The notes below the pieces were generated by a model that made no database searches, was not told the DNA's origin, and was given only the letters and a program-made list of their open reading frames with translations. 64,000 nucleotides of DNA, from NCBI GenBank assembly GCA_025766275.1, contig JAFKAC010000009.1:2108001-2172000 (forward strand). The letters run 5' to 3'. The stretch is from Lactarius indigo. Its lineage: Eukaryota > Basidiomycota > Agaricomycetes > Russulales > Russulaceae. Every line of letters begins with the position of its first letter. Within the stretch, counting starts at the first letter, position 1. The position numbers were made by a program, and so were the translations under genes. Below are positions 34,521-47,251 of the stretch, piece by piece.

Positions 34521-37485
34521 GTGTTGGCGGCGCAGACCCTCTGAGCGGGCCGACGAGCGCAGCCACCGCAATAAGAGCCAGGGAAGCGCGAATGTATCGA
34601 CGAGCTAGTGGTGGGACGGACCGAAGCGGTGTGGTCGAAGGGACTGAAAGAGTACGCCAGCTGAAAGAAGGTGCGAGGAGGGCGAGCTGTGCGGTTAATA
34701 CCCTACCGGCGGCGGGAGCATCCAGGATCAGAGGAGAGAGAGGGCTGAAGGAGGTTCAGTTTACTTACAAGTCTGTGCGCTCGCGGAAGCTCCATGCACC
34801 TGGGACGAAAGCATATGCAACGGTGAACGTGCCGACGAACAAAAACACCGTCCAGACTGCCCACGCCAATCCAAACACGCGGCCAGCGCCACGCGCCCGC
34901 GCGGCAGCACCTGCATTCTGGAGCACCGAAGGTGCGATGACCGTGAGGAATGCGGCATGCGCAAGACCACCAGTATAACCGATCCATCCGGTGCGCGTGT
35001 GCAATAGGTATGTCGAAAGCACACCAGTCGCAAAGGTGAGTGGATGAGTGGGGATCTTCTGGAGTCCACTTGGAGTGCACGATCCAGTCGCTGGGGACGA
35101 GGGCGAGAGGGCGAGTGCTAGCAAGGCCGCGAGAACTTGCACGAGGAGTGTGAGCGGCGCATGGACATGTGGGTGGGGGCCGACAGTTGGGAATCCGGAC
35201 CAGGACCAAGCAAGGAGGGTGCTGGGATCTGACAGTCGCTCGTGGAGCGAGCACATCAGGGCGCCAAGGGCGATTGACGAGAATATCCACGGCTCCCTGG
35301 AAGTAGGGCTGGGCGCATTGTCACCCTTGGAAGACTTGGTGGAATGCTGGGAAGTTGTCGAGGGCGTCGGCGCCAGGGAAGCAGGGAATATAGATTCGGG
35401 ACGCGTCGCAAATTCAATCAGCGCAAAGAAGCCGAGAATGAGAACTGGGATGTGCCGACCGCCCGAGGCGATGTCCACGATCAGCCAAGCTGAAGGATGT
35501 ACGAGTAAGTGTTAAGTTGACAGATAGTCATAATGGTCAGCCACCGTTCTTAGGGAGCACATAAAAGACACCGCGTACCTGGGTTGTTTCCGTGGTTCAA
35601 GTGCTTTGACAGAGATGAAAGGATAAACCCGAGGACAAACACTATGATTCCGACACAAAAAGGTATCACTATACCATGTTTCTTGGATGGAAGGACACCA
35701 CTTACAGGCAGAATGATATCCATTCCCCGCGTCTGCCTGCCACTCCGCGGCCCAACGAATTCCCGTGCAGAAGACACCAAATATAGCAGCCCCAAGACGG
35801 ATCCACATGTTCTCTACCCACCAAAGCCCAATGCCAATGACACCCGCGGCACCGGCCAATGCAGTGCGGCCGCCACGGGAATTAGCAAATGAGTGAACGG
35901 GCGTAAAGCCGAGAAGGAGAGGAGAGAGCGTGGCGAGCGTAGAGAATTCTGGGCCGGCAAGGGCAAGCTTCCAGATAGAGAAGTAAAACAGGGTGACAGT
36001 CAGTCCCGTGAGTTGGGTCCAAGCCTGATAGGCTGGTGGCGAGATAACAGCGTGATCAGTTTTTGTGGAAGTAGCGTAATGTAAGGGCGCACCGAAATAC
36101 AGGTCTGACACAAAGCTGAGCAGTGGACGGTAGGGGACGAAAAGGTCAATAACCCAAAATGGTTGCACTTTTGGACGAGCTTCTACGCGATTGTGCGCCT
36201 CAGGGGATTTCTCAACGGGCTGTACACTGGATACACCAGGGTCACTCGGTTCTCTCACTGAGTCTTGATTTCTCACTCTGAACTCAGCAAGTCCAACCGG
36301 GTGGCGAAGAGCATACATGAGCGTTTTATATCAAGCAAGACGGCGGAGTAAATTATACATTTCATCTTGGCCCGCTGTATCTTGCACGGTTCTAATGTTT
36401 GTCGTGAGGGCGACGGATGCCTGCTTGTAGTGGACATGTGAGAACAGCGTGAAAGGTGGCTCTGATGAATGGTGCTCGCCTCCATTCCACTTTCTCCTAG
36501 ATCTATAGTTGCCACAGAGTCGTATAGGATGTCGAGTATTATGAGCGACCACTCAAAGAAAGCATAGCGAGTATATGCTAGTTGCCCGGGGATGAACACG
36601 GACTCGCTTCAAAGTTGAATATTGCGGGAAAACGTACCTCCTGGAACGCGATGGACTTTGTGTTGTACAAAAAAGTATATCATAGGGAGGAGAGAGAACC
36701 AAAACCTGGAAATCCAACAAACGTCCACCATCGAGAAACTGTCAACAGAAAGACGATTGCTTACAGGGAAGCAACTCTGATTCTGACGTGACGACGACGT
36801 TCTCAGTGCGTGCGAGTGACCCGGGATTGCTAGCACATACCTTTGACTTCGTGCTCGTCCTTTCGAGAGTCGAATATTACCAATCATCCAAGGCAAATTG
36901 AGCACGATATACAGGATCATGAGGACGTCATGAACGTCGTGGTCGTCGCTGGACGTTATGTAGACCCAGCCTCCGCACGTAAGGGTTCGCAGTACGCCAA
37001 CCACGGCCAAGAAGCCAGGAAGGGCAGACAAAGGGAACGCTTGACGATTGAGTAGATAACCAAAAGCAATGAGAGCAAAGCGAGGACCTAAGAAAAGTGT
37101 CATGACACCTTTTGGCTAGCAGAAGGCATTCTTTAGGTCACCAGAATTGATTGCTATGAGCAACTGGAAGATGTTCCGTTCTGGGTACCAGTCACCTATG
37201 CTGCATGCAGTTTAGCAATGAAATCCTTAAGAGAACACCAGGAGAGCACAGTGGGAAACCGCAACCAGAAGACGCTAGACCAGGAACACGAACAAGCACT
37301 TACGTTGCAGACACGCTGGGAAACCATTCTTCAGGCCAACCTGCGACGCCATTCTTCACGATTTTCTTATAATGCAGGGCGCATCCTATAACGAGAGCAG
37401 AGAAGAAGGCGGCGCCGGAGAGTAGGGTGTGGTATTTTGCAAGGCTTGAACCTCGAATAGACAACGAGACAATACGGGTTGACAT
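33188..37485 (-). CDS. CWH43: CWH43, GPI-anchor lipid remodelling / cell-wall protein
   Basis: Cwh43 places ceramide on GPI anchors in the yeast secretory pathway; it fuses a PGAP2-like membrane part with an endonuclease/exonuclease/phosphatase-like domain. The start at 37485 gives [20 protein letters not shown] with a first membrane segment, then [50 protein letters not shown] and [20 protein letters not shown]. The middle (36300-34770) has [61 protein letters not shown] and more membrane helices. The C-terminal domain has [74 protein letters not shown] and [11 protein letters not shown]. The end is 33237 without, or 33188 with, a last small exon (LTGDRN). It is head-to-head with the CobW gene. 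Confidence 0.93.
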
Positions 37486-37587
37486 TTACATACAAGCCAG
37501 GTCGAGTGTGCTGTACCACACCCCGCGCCACGCCTTTGAACGAACGTCGTCCACGGCTCAGACCGGGCCGTCGCTCGACCATCTCGA
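37486..37587. promoter_or_regulatory. Shared promoter region CWH43 / CobW-type gene
   Basis: 102 bases separate two divergent start codons, so both genes share one very short control region. No element can be assigned. Confidence 0.45.
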
Positions 37588-38962
37588 ATGGCAATCCCGG
37601 TCACAGTGTTTACAGGCTTTCTCGGCGCAGGCAAGACCTCAATCATCTTGTCCTTGCTGCCACAGCTGCCCAAAGACTACCGCGTTGTTCTCCTCAAGAA
37701 TGAGTTTGGCGAGATAGAAGGTTGTGTCGCATTCTCGCTGCATCGTCGGGCTCTCGGCTGATATTACTCCGAAGTCGACAGTCAATTAGCAAAGCAGAGC
37801 AATTTGACCGCCGTGAGCGAGATCTTGAACGGGTGCATGTGAGGGCCCCTCTCTCGTGACGTTCTCGACTTACTCACCCGAAGGGCCAAGGTGCTGCGTG
37901 CTCATCGGTCAAATGAAGTCCGCACTTCTGGAGATCCTAGGTGCCCCACCGAGCATCCGATCTCCCTCGTCGACGCCCCTCTGAGACTCCAGCGCAGAAA
38001 AGTTCCACCCAGACCGAATCATCATCGAGTCTTCGTAAGTTGCCCACTGGTCCACGCAATCTGCCACGGCCGCTCACTCGCGCATAGCGGTTCCGCCTTT
38101 CCTGCCACGCTCGCGTTCCAGATCCGCGAACTCGAGCGCGAGACAGCGCGTGCCCTCGCGCTCGATGCGATCGTCACCGTCATCGACGCCGAGAATTTCG
38201 CGGGCTACGAAGACACGAGCGTCACTGCGCGCATGCAAGCACAATACACCGACGTGCTACTCATCGTCAGTTGCTTCCCCCCTCCCGCCGTACATCTCCG
38301 CTGACCGCGCCCCCAAACAGAACAAATGGGAACACGTCCCCGAGCGCGCGCTCGACGACGTCCTCGAACATCTCAACACGCTGAACGAGCTCACACCCAA
38401 GATACGCTGCACAGGCAGGTCCGTCGACCCCGCGCTCATATTCGGCATCGACTCGAAGCTCTTCCGCGACGATGGCCCGCCCCCGCCCGGGACGACGATG
38501 CCGAATGAGGGCGTCGTCGCGCAGCATCACGACGAGGTCGAGACCGTCACCCTGCTCCGCGATGCGCCTGCACTTGCTACGCACGTACACACGGATGCAT
38601 GCAACCACACCCACCCGCACCCACAGAATCCCACCGCGATACCCCGCGACGCAGACGCACCTCTGCCGCGCCTCGACGAGCCAGCGCTGTCCGCTGCGCT
38701 CGGTCAGCTCTCGAAAGAGAGTGTATACAGGGTGAAGGGCTTCATCCGTTTCAGCACCGCCCGTCCTCGTGCCGCCGAAGGAGAGGAGGGGCAGCAGATC
38801 CTGAACTGGGCTTTCGGGCGCTGGGAGCTCGTTCGCGTACCTGATTCATCTCTTGAGGAGAACGGTGAGTTCGTGCGGTTGACGGTGATGGGAGAACGGG
38901 GGGAGGTTAGGCGATATGCCAAGAAGCTTGCAGAGGCTCTCGGGGCAGAAGTAGTCGCCTAA
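37588..38962 (+). CDS. CobW-type metal chaperone GTPase (ZNG1 family)
   Basis: This is a G3E-family GTPase. Eukaryotic members (ZNG1/CBWD) deliver zinc to methionine aminopeptidase. The start at 37588 gives MAIPVTVFTGFLGAGKTS with a Walker A loop, then VVLLKNEFGEIE. The metal site ILNGCMCC (CxCC) is restored by a short intron inside the Cys-Met codons. Next come LIGQMKSALLEIL, PDRIIIESSGSAFPATLAFQ, DAIVTVIDAENFAGYED, ARMQAQYTDVLLINKWEHV and IFGIDSKLF. A His-rich loop (THVHTDACNHTHPHPQ) probably binds metal. The C-terminal CobW domain includes VYRVKGFIRF, LNWAFGRWELVRV and RLTVMGERGEVRRY, ending GAEVVA. All family motifs are intact. Confidence 0.93.
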
Positions 38963-39386
38963 GGAACTAGCGAGTCCCGTTTGTCGGGTCAGATTCACCC
39001 ACTTAAAAATAATCACAGCAACAAGAGCGACAGATCGATTTATAGTGCATATCGTAGTTACAGCAAGCAGTTAGGAGACATCGGATTCGAATAAAGAAGG
39101 AACAAAAACACGGGGTCAATCAAGAGAGGAAAAGGAGCATATGGTGACGCCCGATAACGGAAATACGGGAGCAGACAGGCAAAACGCATCCAAAACGACG
39201 GTTTAGCCGATATGGTAGTAACACAGACGCAGAGAGATCGGGAGAGAGAGAGAGAGAAAGGAAGGAAAAGAGTCTTATCGAACAACAAAATACCACCAAC
39301 ATCTGCCCTTCTCTCAAAGAAGGGTATCGACAAGAATTAGGTACGCATGTATTGCGCAAGAAAGCGGGGCTTGTTTAGGAGCGTGG
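38963..39386. other. Intergenic between convergent genes
   Basis: This gap is AT-rich with a GA microsatellite (GAGAGAGAGAGA around 39241-39257). No credible ORF is seen. It is probably the 3' ends of the CobW-type and Zn2Cys6 genes. Confidence 0.55.
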
Positions 39387-42300
39387 TTATGGGCCCATCA
39401 CGTACCCCCGCAGCGTAGCGCGCTGATCTGGCACCCACATCGCATTGGGAACTGACACCCCAACGTCCTTCTCCTCGAGCATGTAGTTCTCCAGCCCACT
39501 CGGCGCCCCACTGCCCAGCTGCCGCTGCCGCCTGCGCAAGGAGTTGCGTATAATTGCTCCCGCTTCCCGTTCCCGTTGCCTGTAGCAGCTGCCGCCGCAA
39601 CTGCATTGGCCGAGCCGGAGGGTGGGACCGCGCCTCCATTGCGACCGTCAACATGAGGGCCCTCCGGATAGAACGGATAGAATAAATTTGACGGGACCTT
39701 CAGCCAGCTTCGTCTCCACGGGACCGTTCGAGCCGCCGCCACCGCCGCCGCCGTTGCTCGGTCCAGGGACGAGGATTCGCGAAGATGGGGGCGCAGCGGG
39801 CCCGATGGGCGGGGAACCGGGGAAGGAAGGCGTGCCCGGAGCACCATGTGCATAACCGATATTCGTGTTGGTGAGCGACGGCGTCGATGCCGCAGTGTGC
39901 GTCGTCAACGGGGAGCCAGTGCCCTCGAGGTCCCAGTCGAGCTCGGGCATAAGTACTGGGTGAGACGATGGGCCAACTTGGCGTAGGTTCACTTCGAGGA
40001 CTTTCTCGGCGAGAGTGGCGATCAGGGGGTGACTACCATTCGTCTCTTTGCGCTCCCAGCGCCAGCGGAAGGACGGGAGCATGTCGAGTGCCATCCAAAC
40101 ATCCTCGAGCGCGACTTGGCGAGTGAGCGAGTCGCAACGCGACATGTGCCCGAAAAGGATGACCATCGCAGCGATGTGCAGGGGAATGGGCGAGACGAAG
40201 AAAGAGATGTCAGGGAACCGGAGCAACTGATTATGGACGACAATGATGTTGTGCGAAACCACGATTGCTACGAATCGTTAGTTATTGAGGGAAGGCATCC
40301 TCAAGACGGATTCGCTCACCATCCAGGAGTGCCTTGTGCCTTTGCGGGAAGTCAAGCTCCTTGTTCGAGAAGAGAGCTCGGAGTAGCAAGATTCTTGCGA
40401 TCCCAATTTTCAGGAGCGTCAAACCTTCGTCCTCCGTGATCCCCTGCACGAGTTTCGTCTTTTCTTCCAACCCCCAGTCTGCTGTCCCGCCAAAATACGG
40501 CTTGTACTTCTCTGGAAGATGGCGGCGGAACTCGACCATACTCTTCACGATCCTCGTCGCATGGCGCATGATCGCATCCCCACTCTGCCCGTGTGGACTG
40601 TATAGCGAATTGATGATATCTGCCTGGATTTCGGCGATAGGGTGGCTGAGCAGGAAGTGTTCGCTCAGGTCGGGCCGCGTGGACTTGGGTCGCACTGGAT
40701 GGGGCGTATTCGTGTCGTATGGCGCAATAGCAAGTGGGCGTCCGAGTAGAAGAGACGTGCCGCGGTCGTGTACGAGCACGATTCCCCAGAGACGGATGCG
40801 AAGCTGGCACTCCGACTCGTCGAAGATGGTTTGTATGGTCGGATCGTGGTTGAGCCCAAGCTCAATGCCAAGTCGCACCATGCTTCCAACAAGGCGCCAA
40901 AGCGTGCGACCTTGACGCTAAACGATCAGACCAAATTAGAAACCTACGAGGTGACTGCTAACCGGGTCTGCGCACCTCGGTATACAAGTACCAGTGCAGA
41001 AGAATGAGTGCCTGCAAGCTGCAGATCGTGACACGAAGCTCGGGTTTGATGGAGAGGGCACGCTGGAAGAAGTCCTCGTGATCAGGGCCAGTCAGGTGGC
41101 ATGAGGGTCTTGACGTTGACGTTGGCCAAAGAGGGAGTTCCACCAGCGGTAGCCTTGTTTTTAGCTTCTCTATCAAGTCCATACGCGCGGTGGTTGAGCT
41201 CAGAAAGGGTGCCGAGGGCAAATATGAGATAGACAGAGCACAGGAAGCCCGGATCGTGTTGCTGCGACTCGCCTGCGTAAAGCTGAGCAAGGGTCACCTC
41301 GAATTCATGGCGTAAAAAGACAGGCCGATGGAAGTTGAGGCGTTCAAAGTAGATGTGCACGATATGTTGCACCATATCGCGGTCTTTCGGCAAGAAGGCC
41401 GAAAATGTGTGCGTAGGACCAGGAGCGCTTGGTGACGAGGCGACACTGTCGCGGCGCATGGGGACGAGCACCCATTTGTTAGCATCATGCGGGAAAGCCG
41501 ACTCGGCCGCTATGCTGTCACGTCCTGATATGAGGCCATGCGAACCAACTGCGATATCCTCCTTGTCGAGAGGCTGGGGTCCGAGCTTGAGATCTTGGAC
41601 GATATCTGGAGCAACACCGAAGCTCTTCGCGAGCGCCTAGCGTAAAGGTTAATAGGGTGACGAGATCGACGCTACACGCCAAGGGACATACCCGAGGATT
41701 CGACATGTCATGGAAACCAGGATCCCCTCCCTTGATGTCCGGTACGGGTCCATTAGAAGACATAGGACGGGGCACGGACTGAGCGGGAGGAAGATGTTGC
41801 GATGGAATGGGCTGCGGGGGATGCTGGAACATTGGGTGCAAGTGAGGATTGTAACCCGGGTGAGGTTGCATATGTGGAGGAGGGGGATAAGGAGCTCCAT
41901 TTGGAGAGCGGGATAATATGGAGGCATGGGAGGATAACCAGGTGGAATCATGTGTGGTCCCGGAGGAACATAGGGATAACCTTTGGGAGGGGAGCTGCCG
42001 CCTACAGTCGATGAAATGTGAGGGTAAGAAGCTCAAGAAGGAGAAGGACGACATACCAGGACCTGGGGTAAACTGGAAGGAGGCGGAAATAGGAGGTACA
42101 GTTGTCTCGACTTCGACACCCTCACGAACGAGTATCTCTTCCAGGTTCTCCAAATCAAAGCCAGGAATACGACGTTTGAGAATGGCATCGCACTGGGCGA
42201 GTTTCTGTTCGAGGTGTTCGGTGTGACCGCGAAGAGTGAGGGTCTGGCGGTGCCTGTCCTCCTGGTGACAGGGAGTGCCGGCGGTTGCGCAAGCGGTGCA

Positions 42301-42710
42301 TCGTGGGTGTTTAGAATCGCACTGTAGAGAGACGGTGAGAATGCGAGCGAGCGAGGACGAGTGGGAGAGCTAGGGAATTGCCGGCGGTGTTGACCGACGG
42401 GACTTGCCACGACGTGCGCATGGGAGGAAAGAATTACGGCTGATGCCTGAGTACTCACCTTTATCTTCTTACTTCTACAGCGGGCGCACGCCTCGTGCGA
42501 GCGACGGAGGCGACGTGGTTCGGCAGGAGTCGATGGTTCGCCGTTTTCAGCCTTCTTACGTTTTCTGCCTGGTGGGGGAGGGGGCTGAGACTGAGCTTGT
42601 GGCTGCTGTGGATCGATGTGAGGCTGCTGTTGATCCATTTGCTGGATGGGATTCTGGGCTTCAGACGAACGGATGTCGAGTTGGGGGTGTGGTGGTAGAA
42701 CGTGTGTCAT
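39387..42710 (-). CDS. Zn2Cys6 fungal transcription factor with Fungal_trans domain
   Basis: A Gal4-type regulator of roughly 900 residues. The start at 42710 gives MTHVLPPHPQLDIRSS followed by a Gln/Pro-rich stretch and the basic PGRKRKKAEN. The binuclear cluster is CARCRSKKIKCDSKHPRCTAC plus TAGTPC, restored across an intron, with linker and dimerisation helix (HTEHLEQKLAQCDAILKRR). A Pro-rich middle (about 41980-41700) precedes the regulatory domain: DMVQHIVHIYFERLNFHRPVF, GFLCSVYLIFALGTLS, ICSLQALILLHWYLY, WRLVGSMVRLGIELGLNHDP, RLWGIVLVHDRGTSLLLGRPLAI. This middle-homology region is typical of the Fungal_trans family. The C-terminus is Ser/Gly/Pro/Ala-rich, and its last exons (about 39660-39387, ending TLRGYVMGP) are less certain. 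The target pathway cannot be told from sequence. Confidence 0.88.
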
Positions 42711-42960
42711 CGCGATAGGCTCGACACCTCCCTCGTCGTTTTGGCTCGCTCAAGCGCATTCATTCCCTTAATTTCCTCTCTTTCTCACGCTCCCTTGTCA
42801 ACATCAACATCATCATCAACATCGTTTGTGTTAAAAAAACCACTTGCGTGTCCTTTCTAAATACGAGACTGTTCAATTATATATATATAAATTATTCATC
42901 GCCATCATAAGGGGCAAAGAAAAGAAAAAGGGGACATGACCGTATTGGGCATTTCTCACC

Positions 42961-44244
42961 ATGAGGCTAACTGGAGCGCCCAGCCCGGCCTCGGACATGA
43001 ATGCTGCCATTCCACCGCTTGATCCCCGTTTCGTTCAACCCACCATGCACTTACAATCAAATCCTCTTCTCAGCTCCCCAACATTTCATCCGAACGAATC
43101 TGCTTACACGCTGGCAACCGTTCAACACGACCACGAGAGTGACGAGTCTTCCTCTCTCCTGTCCACCTCATCCCTCCATTCATCCACGTCAATTGCATAT
43201 GGCACCACTCCTATACACCCGCCCCACCAGACCAGAAGAGTAATCTTCAATGCCACCCTCAAGATGGCACTCATCTTCGTTGTTAGCTGTATTTTTCTTG
43301 GAGGCATTTTGTGGATCGCCCTCCCAACACTAGACCCGTATGTCAAACCTCCGTTCTACTCCCCTCGTGCCATTTTACATACCTTCACCCTCCTCCGATC
43401 AGAGAGGATCGCCCGCTGCTCCACATACCGAAGTCTTTTGCTGACCTTCAGGATCTCAACTACCTCCTCAAGAAATACCGTGACATATATCCTTTCCGTG
43501 TCGTCGTCTCTTATGTCGTCACTTACCTCTTGTGGGTGCTTCCGTCCTAGTTCCGTTTTTACCTCGTCCTGATCCTCTCTGATCCCTTCCAGCCTCCAAG
43601 CATTTTCTCTGCCTGGTTCTATGTACCTGTCCATCCTTGGCGGTGCTGTTTGGGGTGTTGCCCGGGCCTTGCCTCTGGCCTGCGCATGTGTCGCCACAGG
43701 CGCCTCACTTTGCTACTTCATCTCCGCTGCTCTCGGTCCCGCTCTCCTCTCCCTTCCTTCCTTCCAGTCCCGGCTTGAGACTTGGTCCGCGAAGATCAGC
43801 GCACAGCGCGCCAACCTCATTCCATTCCTCATCGTCCTCCGCATCGCACCTCTTCCCCCTCACTGGGTCGTCAACGTCCTCGCACCCCATCTCGGAATTG
43901 GTCTCGTCCCCTTCTGGTTCAGCACTTTTCTAGGCATTTTTGGTGTCACTGTCATCCACACCTCCATTGGCGGGGGCCTGGATGAGATGACTTCCGCCGC
44001 TGATTTCCACTTAATATCTTGGCGCAATTTCCTTACCCTCGCCGCCGTTGTTGTTGGAGCAATGATTCCTGTCGGCATACGATACGTCTTTGCGCGCGAG
44101 GCGGCGTCTGCCGTCGATGATGATGAGTCTCGCGTGGTTCTTGACGGTGTCGACGATACGATCCTTGCCCACGGACCACCATTATCACCGCTCGCGAAGA
44201 ACAAGCAGGTCCAGGAATTCCTTGACCATCCCCGAGAACGATGA
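42961..44244 (+). CDS. TVP38/TMEM64-family (VTT domain) membrane protein
   Basis: Members sit in Golgi/ER membranes; several VTT proteins are lipid scramblases. The start at 42961 gives MRLTGAPSPASDMNAAIPP and a disordered cytosolic head with Ser-rich repeats. A first membrane segment MALIFVVSCIFLGGILWIAL follows. After introns come YPFRVVVSYVVTYL, FSLPGSMYLSILGGAVWG, ALPLACACVATGASLCYFIS, LIPFLIVLRIAPLPPHWVVN, IGLVPFWFSTFLGIFGVTVI and FLTLAAVVVGAMIPVGIRYVF. The VTT core (GGAVWG...APLPP) is intact. The open frame stops at 44244 after DHPRER, but a one-base shift continues as an acidic tail (ENDDEDIFGDDSGEDDDDGD) to a stop at 44395. Whether the tail belongs to the protein is unresolved. Confidence 0.88.
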
Positions 44245-44395
44245 TGAGGACATCTTTGGCGATGATTCAGGCGAAGATGACGACGATGGGGACGTGATCC
44301 TCGAGGCTGGTCCCTCACTTGTCATTAAGGACAACGAGCCGAAGGCTCCACACAGTCCCACTCACCACCGTTCGGCATCCGCATCGTTGTCCTAG

Positions 44396-47251
44396 CGCGC
44401 AGGGATTTACCTTTTGATAATTCTGGACTTTTCTTTGCCCCCTTCGTCACGACACAATCACGACCACCCCCTTGTAAATCTACACCCTTATACGTGTTGT
44501 ACTTTAGAAACTGCTTATATTCTCCCCCGTGTTATTATTGTTGCGGCATTGTTTTTGTTTGCCATGTCTGTTCCCTGCGTAAACGCGGTGCAGGCAATTG
44601 TTACGACACCTCATGACCAATATAGATTGGGTACAGTACATAGCTCATCTGTCCTGACTAACTATATCAGTGGCTTACACTTTCTTGTTCCAAGGTCGTC
44701 GTCATCGTTGTAAATGCGGATCTACAGCTACATACTCATGATACCGATCCTGAAATATAAGACATTTACTTATTCACTGGCATAACAAAACGCCGTTGGA
44801 ACGACCGTGACGATGCCGATATTGCACTGCACAATGCACTCGGGCTGTGTGCACACCTAAACTCCGCTACCTACCGACCGACGAATGCGGCCGCGGGGAA
44901 ATAGGATGATCGTGACTAGGTTACGCCTTCGTCGCCCAGCGACGACTCGGCTGCTACCCAAATGGTGAATACTTCCCGGCGGCTCTAGCTCTTCGCATCG
45001 ATGACCACGTCACCGGTCATCACACAAGGCCAAATTGGAACCGCGCACCGTACACGCAGTAGAAGTGAGTACTGTAACACGCTACTGCGCCGTCTGTGAT
45101 CGATCGCGGCGACAACAGTCATTTAGTACTTATCTGTGCCGTACTCAGTTGCAGTAAACGGCCAACTCATCATCGTCACATAGTGTAGTCCGTTTGGCGC
45201 CGCACGGATCATGATGATGACGGTATGAGCCGTATGACTACGCAAGAGCACTGACTAGGCTCAGAACTCGGACTCGGATCTGGGCTCCGAGTTCCACAAG
45301 TGACAGTACTGTATAACGCATAACCCTTACATATCAACGGTTTTTTTTTTTCTTTTCGAACATCACTGTAACACCTGGGATATGTATATAAGTATTTAGT
45401 CAAAGTAAAGTGACTCCTAAGGGCGCATCAGTGACGGATCTGAAAAAAATAAAAGGTTACTGTAAGTCCAAGTGTAAGTCCTTGCGCTGCTTATTATGGG
45501 TTCGTTTCGCAATCCGACTGACAGCGTGAACCTTGGTTACGCGCAGTGTCGCATCGCGCACTCACAATAGCGCGGCCGCGGCCCGCAGCCCCAGACTGGA
45601 GAACGAGGGGCACCACTATGGTGGCATTACGGTTCTAGGCCTGATCTTCTCGGTAGGCGGGGGGGCGCAGTGACCTAATGCCTGTCCCCCCCAAAAGCTA
45701 ATCAACGCTATTAAAGCTTGAGACACGTTCGTTTCGAGCTGCATGCATGACGTGACATTACGAGTTGCGGCGCGACGCCACCAACATAATCCTAAAATTT
45801 TGCCCGTGGGGGTGTGTAGTACAATCCAATCGCATAGCCACTGTACAAATACAGGTACAAGTAGTACAAGGATACAATTAATTATTTTTTACTGTAGGAC
45901 TGTAGTAATCTTACTTCTACAGTGTCCTTCTTTTCTTTTTGGAAAAGCGGTGTATTGGGGAGCAGGAGATAGTAACTAGGTTACCCAAGAGGTTATCAAG
46001 CACTGTAGCGGCTCTACCTACAGTAATGCACATGCACTGATGCGGGTCAAAAGGCCTAAGTGAAAAATATGTCGGCGCACACCCTTGTGGGGTAGTGTGG
46101 GGCTCTTGCTTCAACGAGGCTACCCCGAAGTTCCTACTGTAGACACGAAGTTCGCCCACAGCGCATCCGTCAATATTCGTTAGTCTTTTGGATTTGCGCG
46201 GTGCCGTAGTTCAAGTTACTAATTTAGCGTGCCCACACTACGTTTGACTTTTGTTATCCTCGAGGGGGACACCCTCTTAGGGGGTAGCGATGTCTCCTTG
46301 GGTCTGGATTTTGGCCAGTACAACCCATCCTGGCCCCCGACCATAAGCTCCAAATCCAAGCGTTACTGTAGGGTGTATGGCACTGCCCACATCGGACCGG
46401 TGGCCGGCCTGGGCCAGCCCGCTCATCGCGTCATATCTGCCGATGATATCATCGTCATGATCCCTGTCGTTCCCTCTCGGGAACGGCGGTGGGCGGGTTA
46501 AATATACGCCGGGAATGTCCTAGAATGACCGGGCTTCCAAAACGGGTTGCAAAGGGACGCTAGACGGCCGAAGGGCACATGTTTGTACGTACAACTGGTT
46601 GTGGAAGCGTTGTACAAGAATATCGGAACACCGGTGTTCTTGAAACAAATGATTGAATGGACCAAGAAGGGCTCGACTCGGAGTCTCAAGCTGAGGCTAA
46701 AGTCCTGTCGGGCACTTTTGGGCGGGCAACGACCTACTGAGTCCATTATTACATAAAGCGACCCGAGTCCATGCCGATAGAAAAACAAATTGGATTATGC
46801 ACGAGAACTCCGAGAGGGGAGGGGGGCATTGTTCAGGGTAGAAATGTGAAAGAAAAAAAAAATAGGGATCGCACGATGAGAAACGGCCTGGAATGCATAC
46901 ATGGGTGTCTACTAGGAATGGCAATGGTACGGAAGTGGGAGTAAAAAAAAACATAAGTCAAAGGTTGCAGAGCGACACGAACGTTCGTCGCATCGAGGTA
47001 CAGAAGGTGGCGGCGTGCATCGTGGAGAGGCAAATTCTATAGTGGGTGAGCAACTAGATATATAGGATACCGGAGTGCCCCGCTAGCCGGTTGTGCGGGG
47101 TCGCAGTCGGCTTTTGTGAGACTCGGGGAGTTGGAGCGCCATAGCTCAGCGCTCAGCGCTCAGGGTTGGTGTCGGGATGGGAAAAATGGAAAAAAAAGAA
47201 AGAAACCACCCGGAATTAAGAAACGAGTTGACGGATACGGCGTTCCCAAAT
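44396..47251. other. Gene-poor stretch, 2.9 kb
   Basis: After the 3' end of the TVP38-like gene I find no recognisable gene or RNA. Short ORFs of up to about 96 codons on both strands (for example 46229-46501 and 46547-46756) have no visible family. Features are a dense set of ACTGTA/TACAGT hexamers (separate entry), an inverted pair GATGACC/GGTCATC near 45000, GTTCCC/GGGAAC near 46467 and a tandem CAGCGCT near 47140. A decayed transposon is possible, but no terminal repeats, integrase or transposase motif is seen. Confidence 0.5.
45071..46370. repeat. Cluster of ACTGTA / TACAGT motifs
   Basis: I count twelve copies in 1.3 kb: ACTGTA at 45071, 45308, 45365, 45459, 45840, 45891, 45899, 46002, 46136 and 46365; TACAGT at 45918 and 46019. 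A random hexamer would be expected less than once over both strands here. Spacing is irregular, so this is not a simple tandem repeat. Confidence 0.7.

Noticed and set aside
39241..39257. GA microsatellite as a regulatory element
   Set aside because: It is a simple repeat in a 3' intergenic region; nothing supports a function.
46229..46788. Short ORFs in the gene-poor stretch as a possible gene or transposon remnant
   Set aside because: There is no recognisable domain, no terminal repeats and no consistent frame; I cannot support a gene.
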